DNA of 64,000 bases from Gonapodya sp. JEL0774. Its lineage: Eukaryota; Monoblepharomycota; Monoblepharidomycetes; Monoblepharidales; Gonapodyaceae. The position numbers were made by a program, and so were the translations under genes. Below are positions 10,501-20,887 of this stretch, one piece after another. Within the stretch, counting starts at the first letter, position 1, and each line of letters begins with the position of its first letter. Location of the stretch: positions 1 through 64,000 of the forward strand of contig JADIIX010000042.1 in assembly GCA_027604505.1 (NCBI GenBank). The letters run 5' to 3'. Below the pieces are notes generated by a model. It was not told where the DNA came from. It worked only from the letters and a program-made list of their open reading frames with translations, and did no database searches.

Positions 10501-12783
10501 GCATCACAACTACAGTCATCTCCTGCGACATTCTCACCAGCACCAGTAATCCGTATACTTGATCGTCTTCACACTGCTGTTCTGGCTTCGGTTCCACTAA
10601 AGAAAGTTGCCCACATGGACCTTCACATCAGACATCTCACAATCGGAGTCTTGCGTCGGACATTTGAAGCGCAGTTCGCAGAGGTCTTTGGACAAATTGG
10701 AGTGAAGTTTGTCGGTGTCGGCAGCGCTGCACCTTCAGAGCTTGACTTGGCGACTTGGACCAATGACACCGCAATGGCTGTCGCTGAGGCGATGGTTGGA
10801 AGGTGTTTAGATGTCATCGAGGTGATCATCTCTCTTTCCGCAGAAGTATTAAACGAATTGACTTCACGCTGCCATGATTCAGAGCTTTCTTGCGCCGTCA
10901 CATGAGTTTATTAATCTCATTCGAGATGGTCGAACGGTTTGCCTCGAGATCGTCAGACAAACGTTGCGCGAGTTCTGGCAGACTCTGGTGAATGGGATAA
11001 CGGTGAGCTGAAAGAGCAGTAGTTGTTTTTCCGATTGCTTTGCTTTGAGCAAGTTTGGCGGTGCAGTCGTACACCAATGGTCAAACCAATGACGCCTCGA
11101 CAAAGCTACTCTCCAAGACCTCACTCGCAAAGTCGCGATCACCGCGGCCACCACCTCGGACAATACTTGCGATTTCTGGTGTACTCAGGGAACTTGGTGC
11201 TCGTTTTGGTGAACGTGTGTATCTCATTTTCGCAGAAAGACTTTATGGCGTCAAGCGCAAGGGCCGTCAAGACGAGCGAGAAGCTGAGCGAGAGAGAGAG
11301 AGGAACATTGGCATTGGGCAGTCTTCCACAAGGGCATTGCGAGGGGAACCTGGTGGGTCAGGTCCAACCAAAGACGGTGACAATGGCGGTGGGACACCAG
11401 CGGATGATTTCTTGGATGATGGAAAAGAGGTCGTTTATCTTCTCCGAGATTCTGTGAAGGAGGTCTTAAGCTGTTATGCAGCTCGAGCTGGAGATGCACT
11501 TGCGGATCCATTGAAGAACTTTTATTCAACAACAGAGTGGACGGCGGGTCGTGGAGCTGTCTCGACCTGGTCTCAGCCCGCAGGTCGGGTTGTGGAGGGT
11601 CTGCTAGATCTGGAAAGGGATGTTGGGGGATTGTACGGGGAAGAGGAACGAAAAGAGCGAACTTCGTTTGGAGGTGAGCACATACTCTTTGTTTCCGAGT
11701 CACGTTTCTCCGACCCTTTTTCATATGGACGTCATCGTTCCGTTGCAAATCAATAGAAAGAACTTCGTTGTCTGGCGGTCGGGCATCATTCGCGCATAAT
11801 CTGTATACGCTAGGTAACGCGAGTCAGTCCACGTCCAAGTTTGGACAACCGTATCCATACTCGGCGAGCATGGGATCCGCATCAGGCTCTGGAAGCTTTT
11901 CACCCTTGACATCGACGTTCCCATCAAACTCCTCCACTTATCCATACCACGCTGGTCCGAACTCATCTACCCTTTCGTCTTTGGGCAACTTGGGCACGGT
12001 ATTGGCAAAATCAGGCGGGAGGTACGACCAGAATCTCATGAGTGGCATTGACAAGCTGTTCGCGGAGAAGGTGGTGTATTATGGAAAAGTGGAAGCGTCG
12101 AGGAGCGGTGTTTTACTTGCGACGATCAGAATCGTCCTCAAGGTAACATTACTCTTTCGTTTTTGCGAGGCATAGAGCTTTGGTAATATTGAAATGGCTT
12201 ATTTGATTTCGATACAGGCACTTGTGGAAACCGTGCGAGCACAAACGTTTGGACGAGAAGGCTTCCATCAACTGCAGATTGACTCGGAGCTATTCCGTGC
12301 CAAACTTTGGCCGTTTGTCCCCGATCCGAAGTGAGACGACGGCAAAGAGGAAAATTTGCATGGACGTGCTCACGAACCTCATACTCTTGTTCTCGATTGC
12401 ATCCCAGACAACTCCACAGTCTTGTGGAAGAGATTCTCGCCAGTGGTTCCAAGAGATGTTTGGATCCAAGGCCATTAGCACGTGATGTGAGTGTCGCAAA
12501 CATCGATATTACAGCGCCCGGTGACGACTCTCAAGGGACTTTTCTCCAAACGTACCCCACACATAAGACCATTGACCGCATCGTTTCAACATTTGATTCT
12601 ACTTCGGGCGTCATGTTGACACTGCAACAGTCACCGAGCGTGGTCTCCTCGTCGGCTGGCCCTGTCGGATCCGCTCCGCACTCACCTTTTGGCTATGGAC
12701 AAATGCCGATGAGGGGAGCCTCTGGGTTTCTGCTCCCGACACGAATGGGGGGAATCTCGGAAGCGGCAGGCACAGTGGAGTAA
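7573..12783 (+). CDS. VPS51: VPS51, GARP/EARP tethering complex subunit
   Basis: Thirteen exons (7573-8047, 8411-8506, 8752-8837, 8957-9112, 9266-9472, 9537-9625, 9697-10450, 10516-10821, 10883-11002, 11067-11673, 11757-12142, 12218-12330, 12408-12783) give about 1256 residues. VPS51 links the VPS52/53/54 subunits and tethers endosome-derived vesicles at the trans-Golgi network. The first 158 residues are Ser/Pro-rich and probably disordered. The family core then follows: SPSFDPDRYV, ALDGEMKTLVYENY, KFITATETI and the coiled region around SLDELTQSVD, then FLFDLPPRL. The C-terminal segment with QLHSLVEEILAS also matches the family. The protein is longer than yeast Vps51 and resembles the long animal and chytrid form. 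Introns 1 and 2 (363 and 245 nt) are long and the other introns mostly 50-155 nt. Confidence 0.92.
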
Positions 12784-13421
12784 CTTGTTCACGTTGGCGC
12801 GACAGGTAATAAACGCAGAATAGTTGTTCTGCGAAGTGTACATACTTTCATAAAAAGCAAATTGGGTCCGTTCGGTATTGCAATTTTTCTCAATTGTAGA
12901 CTTTAAAGTCTCTTGTTTTCTCATCAGGAAGAACAAAGTTTCTGCCGTCAGCAAGGTAATTTTATGATAAGGTCCCACTAAGTTGTAATTGCGGAGGCGG
13001 ATTGTCTGTTTTGCGGAGACCTTTTCAACCTACAACGCAAGCTATTATGTACATCCCCTTATTTATATATAACCTATTCCTTTTGTAAACGCATCAACGA
13101 AATCTGTTCGCTTAGATATCGGTGTCGCCAAATCCCGTGGTAGATAGATCAAACGCTGCGAAGAGGCACAAGAACTGAGCTGCATTTCTCTCATATACGA
13201 CCTGGTTCTGAAACACAGTTCTATTTGAAAACACTGTTCTTCGTTAGAGGGCACGAGGTCTGTCTCGCATTCTCATAATCACGTCATGAATGGTCCCTGC
13301 CGCCCTGCATCCCTAAGTGCGGAAAGGAGGTCCAGTTTAATGAAAACGGTGTTTGAAAACCTTCGCCTTTTCCAGCCCATTAACTTCTCCGAATTGCCGC
13401 TTCCAATTTCCACGCTACAAT
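12784..13421. other. intergenic region between VPS51 and the GH26-like gene
   Basis: About 640 bp with AT-rich runs (TATTTATATATA near 13070) and no credible exon on either strand. It should hold the VPS51 3' end and the promoter of the next gene. Confidence 0.5.
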
Positions 13422-15554
13422 ATGCGTTCAAAGAGTCTCCGACAAACGGATAGCGCCCGCTCTTTGTGGACTATCGTTGTAGGAACAGTCTTCGCTGCAG
13501 TTGCGCTCTTTCCCTCCCCTTCAATCTCCCAAAGCTTGAGCTTTGCGACACCTGTGCCAAGCGGGAACTCCCGCAGTAATCCCACCAACAATCCTATTCC
13601 TGTTCCTGAGAATGGAGGGGTTCATATGGGTGCTCACAGTGAGTCGCTCGTCCCCGCCTGAAATAGTTCGGGGAAACAAGTGAGCGGGCACTTCTACGTT
13701 TTATGTTCGACGAATCCGACAGTCGATTGGAACAAGCACAATCCTCGAGACTACGCTACCAATTTTGGACGTGACGTTCTCGCGTACGGAATATTTCTCC
13801 CCTTTCCCCTCTCCCTCGGTGACTTGGGGTACCTCTCAGCAATGGTATACAACCAATTATATCCATCTGCAAGCTCCGATGGCTCTACACGAGCACAGCT
13901 AATGATTACTTTGGAACCACGAGTTGGGGGCCTTGCGGCTGCAGTCAACAATGCCTCAACAATCGCAGACGTTGTAACCGCGTGTCGATATTTGAACGAA
14001 CGTAGAATCTCGGTTTTCTTGCGATTTGCGCACGAAATGAACGGCTGGTGGAGTTACTGGGGAATGAGACCCACTGCATACAGAGGTGAGTCTCCCTATG
14101 TCATCGGAGTCGTGAATCTGTTGGGAGGCCCTCTCATGGTATCTCTTTAAAGCCGCATTCCGAGCCGTAGCACTTGGTATTGCGGATTGCAGAGCATGTA
14201 GTACAACTGCGATGGTCTGGGCACCTCAAGTGTGAGTTATGGAAACAGTGTCGCGAGCGTCGTTCCTTTCGAGAATTCCCCTCACTTATTCATCGTGGTA
14301 TTAGAGGAAATGGCTATCCTTGGGGTCTTGATATTCCCCTTAACAATGCTTCCTTCTTCGTGGCAAATCCTGGGTGAGTGGTTTCTTGCTCGTCGTTGCA
14401 TTTAATATGGTGCTCATTACAATCACACCAAAGATATGCGAACTTGAATATGACTGAGCTTCGATTGCTGGACACAAATGGCGATGGTCAAATTGCAGCA
14501 GGTGATGAACCATGTAAGTATGAAACTGACCTGTATCGCATGCTTTGTATTAATGTGAACTTTCGCTCCTCTAATAGATGAGCCCTTCTATCCAGGCGAT
14601 GACGTGGTTGACTGGGTTGGCCTTTCTATCTACTGGGCAGGCCGTAACTGTGGGTTGCATGTGGACTTGTTTCCTCAATGCCAAGGAGGTATTCACTGTC
14701 AGAGTTCACATCTGCAGACGGTGAAGCTTCTGAGCCATACCCTCAAACGTTTGCCAACGGCCTGCAAGGTCTTGACTACATCGATGGTGCTACGGTTGCA
14801 GCACCGAATTTCTACCAGATATATTCGGAGTCCAGGAACAAGCCGTTTTGTCTTGCCGAGACCGGTGTCATGCGTAAGTACCAATGTATTTCGCTTCGTT
14901 CCTGGGAGTTCCGTAACTCAACCATATTCCACATTTTAGACATTGACTTTGCTGCTCTGGGCGCATCGGGGAACGCAACTCGCTTACTGATGAAACAGAA
15001 CTGGTGGCGTCAGACCATAAGCGATACGATATTCGACCAGTTTCCCAACTACCGATCGACGTGGTTGTTCGAGGTGGAGAAAGAGGACACGATCCCCGGA
15101 GTGGTGCAGGACTTCTGTGAGTGCATTTGAAGCAGGACTGATTGCAGACGTTGTCGTCACCAATTGCGAACATGTTTGATTCGTCAACGACAAAGCGTAC
15201 ACTTTCGATTCAAAAACAAGGGACGCGTTCAAGGCTGACCTTCCATCTCGTATTGTGGCCGCAGGGTGCGTTCCAGAGTAGCCACGGTCCCTGATCCACA
15301 AGTTTCTGCTTACATGTACTTGGGGTCTTCCTTTTTCCAGATCTACCTACATGCGTATTTCCAGCGTATCTCCTGGGTTACCAGGAGTATCTTTGTTCAA
15401 CACTCCAGCGAGAGGAGACTCGAGTTCCACAGGTCGCGCCAGCGTAGCCATATCTCAGAGGTTGACAGCCACTATGCGCGATTATTACGGAGTCGCACTG
15501 CGGTTAAGCTCTGCGCTGGTCGTAGGAGTGTTGGGTGCCTTGCTTGTGTCTTGA
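13422..15554 (+). CDS. secreted GH26-like glycoside hydrolase, probably GPI-anchored
   Basis: Ten exons (13422-13638, 13723-14085, 14153-14231, 14305-14373, 14434-14513, 14578-14643, 14703-14873, 14940-15116, 15196-15265, 15341-15554) give about 501 residues. An N-terminal hydrophobic segment (about residues 17-37) looks like a signal peptide or anchor. The enzyme part has GAHIDWN near its start, FLRFAHEMNGWW with the expected acid/base Glu (about 177), and CLAETGV with the expected nucleophile Glu (about 344). This is the GH26 (beta-mannanase/glucanase) pattern. A calcium-loop-like DTNGDGQI (about 256-263) sits between them. The C-terminus has a Ser/Thr stretch, then a hydrophobic tail (LSSALVVGVLGALLV), as in GPI-anchored wall proteins. 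Skipping the last intron gives a shorter form ending at 15281. The substrate is not deducible. Confidence 0.8.
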
Positions 15555-15770
15555 GAGTTTATTTATGTCTGGCGACATGATCAGTCGCTATTTACTTGTC
15601 TTCGTACACTTTTGATATCAGAGGCTATACTTGCATGTATTCATGTAGCTGTATTTGCATTGAGGATGTAACTGCATTATACATCGCCAACAGTTTAATG
15701 GTTAAAATTTAAATAAGTGAAGTTTTATTACCGCCTCAAAGCAATGCATAATGAAAGGCAGAGCCTGGTA

Positions 15771-16769
15771 TCATTCGGAAAACCGCCACCATGGGACAAT
15801 TAACTCGACTCGGCCTGCGGCGGTTTCACACCGTTCTCTTACCACACCACGGAGCGAACAAGGCGGTACCAAAATGGTGCTACGACAACCAGCAAATCGT
15901 ATACATTCCTGTCTTACGTACCACGGTTTGCAGATGCCACCGGTGCTGTGCTTGAAGACGATGGCGCCGTGGTTGTCTCTGAGTTTGAGAATGTGATTGT
16001 TGCACGATTTAGGGGCTTTGGCCATCCTTGCAAAGGAGCCAGTGGAGTCAGATGTCGTTCGCTTGACTCCACGCGGAGTTCCCAACGTTTCGCCAGTCCT
16101 CGATGGTTGTAGTGGTTCAGCCACATATGCAGTGTCGGCACTCTCTTCCTTCCCTGGTACGTCTGTGGATGCAGGACGCACGACAGGGGGCCCATTGAGG
16201 GGCGCTGCGTGAAACACCGTTGGTGAGGCAGAAGTCAGGTTCGTTGATGCAGAGTCCGTTGGTACTGGGTTTGTTGTGAGAGCCAGGTGGTGACGGTTTG
16301 CTGTTTTTCGAAGTGGGTCCAGAAATATCCTTGATTGCTCCGGCGTCATTTGTTGGCAAAACAACGATTGACCGATAACATGGTGCAAAACTCTTGCTGA
16401 TAAGTCTTCGATGTCAATGTTCGCGTCAACACTTGGCTTCGAGGAGAAGGTGACATAGGCTTCGGTTGCAATATACATTCCATTCTCCAACTTCTTCACG
16501 GTGATTGCTGGTAGCGGATTCCCATCCTCATACAGGAGAAAGAAGGCTCGAAGCGCATTTTGGGCAACATTCCTGGACATGGTATGATACTGGCCGGGTT
16601 CTCCGGGTGGGTTCAAAGCCTGTTGGGGACGGGAGGTCAGAGGTTGAACATCGGCAGTCTGAGCAGTTCCAACACGGGGCAAGGTACAAAGAGCATGTTG
16701 CGCGCTCCCACTTGTCGGGGATGCTGGGGAGCGTGTAGGGTCGGCGCTTCCGTGTGCGGCTGAGAGCAT
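15771..16769 (-). CDS. hypothetical protein
   Basis: A long minus-strand open frame, running from before 16920 to 15771 without introns, is the only coding-like sequence here. The first in-frame ATG is near 16769 and gives about 332 residues. A spliced upstream exon is possible because the frame stays open further 5'. The most ordered part (about residues 60-150) has the pattern RAFFLLYEDG, VKKLENGMYIATEAY and HHVIGQSLF, and the rest is Pro/Ser/Thr-rich. No family is recognised. A donor-like GTACGT near 15915 suggests the real 3' end may be spliced differently. It is convergent with the GH26-like gene and divergent from the gene at 17223. Confidence 0.45.
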   Translation of the reverse strand: MLSAAHGSADPTRSPASPTSGSAQHALCTLPRVGTAQTADVQPLTSRPQQALNPPGEPGQYHTMSRNVAQNALRAFFLLYEDGNPLPAITVKKLENGMYIATEAYVTFSSKPSVDANIDIEDLSARVLHHVIGQSLFCQQMTPEQSRIFLDPLRKTANRHHLALTTNPVPTDSASTNLTSASPTVFHAAPLNGPPVVRPASTDVPGKEESADTAYVAEPLQPSRTGETLGTPRGVKRTTSDSTGSFARMAKAPKSCNNHILKLRDNHGAIVFKHSTGGICKPWYVRQECIRFAGCRSTILVPPCSLRGVVRERCETAAGRVELIVPWWRFSE

Positions 16770-17222
16770 GGTCGCCAGCACAGCGCAAAGATTCGAACAG
16801 AGTCGATTGTCGAAGCCCTTGGCCGAGGTGTTTTCGCTGTAGCCGAAGTCGTGGACGCCAGTTCCCTTTGCGGTGGTGGTGGTGCGCCTGCGGAAGACGG
16901 GTCCACCGAGATTCCTTGTGTCCACAGTTGAACGGTGGGTACAACTTGTGTTCAGTACATAATCAAATCCATGTCACTAAACTTAGAGAAACGGGTGTAC
17001 ATCGATTTAACTTAAAACATAATAAGGTTACGTGCAGCAACTTACTTCCTAAAGTAAATTTTTTATGGTGGGGGGACATCGCGTTGCCTTTTCCTCGGAC
17101 ACCGGCAGCGGCGCACTCATCTCATTTCAGCCTTTCAATCACCCAGCAGTCATACTTGTCACTAAAATCAAGCAATCTTATCCAGAAAACCTCCATATAG
17201 CAGATTTTTTGACTGATTGCTG

Positions 17223-20200
17223 ATGGCCAGCAAGCGCCTGGTGTCGGGTCTCGCTCGCGGTGAACGCATTGTTGCTGCGTTGACCCGTGCGCAGCTGATG
17301 CTGACGATAAGTGGAGATACCAGTAGGGTGATGAGCTCATCAACTCGTGGAGCGGTGTTTACCGAAATCGCATTCGATGGGCTCGACGGCGAGCCAGGTG
17401 CTGGAAATGGCTTCCCCCAACATATGGTACCGCCCGTTTCAGAGGCGCTAGCTCAATTGCCAGAAAATGCATACATTTCAGCTCTTTTGCAAGATGCGCA
17501 CGCTCTCGTGCAGTGCTGCGGCTCTATTTTCGCCCTGATTGACTCGGAACATCAGGCAGTTCCAACGCTCAACGTTAAGAAACGCCACGTCGAGGACCTC
17601 GTCTTGCTTGCACTCGGTCCTTCCGGTTATCTACCCTCGTTTGCCGCACTCGCCCCAGTCGCTGCATCCAGCATACGCCCACTGGGCGGAGACCTTGTAG
17701 ATCTTCTGATGCTCTCTTGCGTCGAGGCTGCTGCAGCAGTGCGCGAGGTTTGTGAGGCTACGGGTGTCATTCTCTATCCTGGAAACTGGACACCAACAAA
17801 GGTTGAGAGGCAGGATCCACGGGCAGGAGGCATTGTGGTGGTGAACGAAGCGCGAGCTCAAATTTACGCCCCGCATGTTGGCGGAGGGCTGGTATCAGCA
17901 ATGCGAAACCCAATTTCTGGTGTAGGGGCGACTGTTGATGCTCGTGAAGAAACATTAGGACGCCATCAGGGTTCCCATTCTCCCGCCTCCCAACATGCGC
18001 GAGTTATCTTCCGAGCAGCGACCTCTTTCCTCGAAAGCGCACTCGGAGTTCCTCATAAATACCGTCGACAGGACTCTATCTCTCCGGCCGAGATCTCGCC
18101 CGATATTTCTATGGGCCCGTCTGCAGCGTCACTGTTTGGGGACCCCTCTGTTGCAGCGCCAAAAACTCAAACTCTCTCCCGTGGTCGTACCGGCCCATCT
18201 TCGTGGTTCTCAACCCATGCAAGTGATTGTGTAGATTCCACCACGCAAGTTTCCATCACTACAGCTTCTTCCTACCCCGTGCACCGCATTCCAATGGATT
18301 TCATATCCCGCCTCCGATCCGCATCATCTCGTTTGGTGGGCCTCATGCATGTTCTCGTCGATCGAGCAATAGTGGCTGCAGAAAAGTTTGCACTTCTCAG
18401 CGAGGAGAAGCAGGAGTATGGAATCGTGGGTGTGGGAAGACTATGGGGCGTTGTTCCGGTTGCAGAAGAAGACGATGGCGCCCTCGGGGAGCCGAGAGTT
18501 TCAACCAGCTCCATGTAAGTTTTGGTGAACTTTTCGATTTTCGGTCTTGGCCTCCGTCGAAAAAAAACTTTAAGTTGGTCGTTCCCTCAAATGCTTGCCT
18601 CATTGACTCCTTTCGTTTGTTTCTGCCAGTCGCTCTCACCCTTCCCACCACACTGGACACGCCTCTTTCCTGATTGCTCGCCCTGCGACGTCCCATCGTG
18701 GCTCGACAACCTCCAATACTCCGTCTATCCCCCGGTCATCCAATTCGTCTTCGGTGATGTCCCGGATGGGGTCAACCTCCAGCTCGAATTCGTCGGCACC
18801 ACCGTCCACATCACAATCCCCACCTCGAGGAACCCCACCAAGCTCACAGATCTCGTCCCGTGGGCCTCTACCCACACCACGCTGGACGTCGTCCACCTCT
18901 GCACCACCTTATGCATTGGAACCTTCCTCGGAGTACACAAGTCTGAGAAGACCTTCACAGACCCCACCACCCACACCCGCACCATCCATCAATGAAGAAT
19001 ATGATCACAACGAGGCGTTAGCTCTCGACCTAAAGAAAACGCCAAGAAACGGAATGCGGAAACGGGTGCAAAGTGTGGACAGGGAAGAGGCTGACATAGC
19101 GAGCGCGTTGGACGAAATGGAGGAACATCCGAAAAAAGAATCTGAGATCGCAACGAAAGCTCATGACGAAAGTCCTGACAGTTACATCGGGTCGGATCCT
19201 TTCGGGAGCCATGCTCCAAGCATTGAAACAGCAACCGCGGCTGCCCTTCCAGGATCTGCGTCCAGTGACGCTGGTTCATTCCACTCACTGCAACCCCCGT
19301 CCCCACCGATTTTACGAGTGAGACCTCTCCCCGTTGCTATCTCGGAGACGGTTCTCAAGCCGTTGCACCACTACCTACCAATCCCACACCCCGCTGCTAA
19401 ATCGGTTGCCAGTATCGGAGGGACCAGCAAAAAGGAAGACATGCGTTTTGGTCAGGTGACAAGCCTAGAAAATGTAGTCGGAGGCAAGGATAGAGGGACC
19501 GAGGACGAAGCAAGAAGGACTGGTTTCATTATACCACCATTGGTGGATATACCCGGGACAACACTCCTTCGAGATGCTAATCCACTTATAGAAGATCCAT
19601 CGATTTCTGTCTCGACTAATCAGCTGCCGCCCTCCACTACGTCCCGCCGTACAACATCTTTCGCCATTCCTGCCGCAGGGATGTCTTCCGTGTTTGAGTC
19701 ATCCACAATGCCCAGTAAGCAACCATCAGTAGTACGCTCAAGCTTCCGCCAGAGGCCAAACCTTATTACACCTGTAGCGTCACCTGATCGCCCAAAAAGT
19801 CCCCTCACTCTTGTCGGCTCCCAGGCTTTCCCCTCTGAACCTCTTCCGAGCTCGGAAATCCCGCTATCGTTGCCTCAATCATCATCGATATCTGGTGGTC
19901 ACGGTCCCCGTCTCCAAACTACTGCTGTACTCCTTTCAAGAACTGTTAACATGCATATCTCTTGGGATCCTCCAACCACCTCTATTTCAGCCACCCCTCA
20001 GTCCACTCGATCCGCATCGCTTTCTCTTGCGCTCCTTCGCCTCAAATCCCCTATGTCCTTGTCCCGTGGTGTTACTCCGTGGCGTCGTGTATGTGCAGAG
20101 CTCGTCGTATCCTATGATGTTGGCCGTGCCGAGAGAGCCATGAGGACCTCAAACGGTGCTGCAAGTTCCGCCGCACGAGGGGACGGTGGAACGAAACCCC

Positions 20201-20658
20201 TTCCACCTTTAGATGCAGCAGAGATCCAGATCTGGGATGTGGTCAAGGTAGCAACGGGGAGGGGTTGGGAAGACTATGTGAGTAGCTATTCCTGCCTGTC
20301 TAGTGAATGCTCAGCTGCCCAGGAATAAGAGATAATTGACCTGCTTCATCATATGCAGGTTGATCGAGCACGCCCCCCTCCAATTCATACATTTCCATTA
20401 CAACATGCTCTCATAGACACTCCAAAATCTGTATCTGCAACTCGTGACCCCACGACATTACTCCGTATTCGTCTTGTCTCAGGAGTGGACGTGGTTCTTG
20501 AGTTCACAGGTGACAACGCAGTCGAGGAAAGGAAAAGGTGGGACCGCGCCAGTAGAACTGTGGTGGCAGGACTGCTCAAAGGATGGAGGGCCCGAAGAGG
20601 TGCTGGTGCGCCCACGATTGGCGAGGCGAATAACGCCGGGGCTGGGTTCGTGAGGTGA
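17223..20658 (+). CDS. large hypothetical protein with possible C-terminal PH-like domain
   Basis: Three exons (17223-18514, 18630-20277, 20359-20658) give about 1079 residues in one clean frame. The N-terminal 260 residues are Ala/Leu-rich and helical-looking (SCVEAAAAVREVCEATGV). A second helical part lies around residues 360-430 (RLRSASSRLVGLMHVLVDRA). A long Ser/Pro/Thr-rich stretch, probably disordered, fills about 440-830. The last 230 residues contain strands and a final helix (LLRIRLVSGVDVVLEFTG, then ERKRWDRASRTVV), which is the ending expected of a PH domain. Membrane or lipid binding is only a suggestion. No family name can be given. Confidence 0.7.
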
Positions 20659-20887
20659 GCCTGTCGGGCAACCAAAATGTGCTTGAGCACTCCTGGAGCT
20701 CCGTGTGTGCAACTATGTGATAGTTTTGTTGACATTATTGATATTTCCCGATACCAGTTTTGGTCGTCTTGTTTTGATTGTGAATATTTGCATTACCAAC
20801 CCTTCGTAGTTACCACGCCCTCGTTCAAGACATATTTTAGACAAAACGAATACATCGAATAATATTAATTAAACCAAATCACAAATG

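Noticed and set aside
6890-15960. 18-bp identity (ATGCCACCGGTGCTGTGC) between TBCA intron 2 and the orphan gene at 15.9 kb
   Set aside because: A match of this length in 64 kb searched both ways is close to chance, and the flanks do not align.
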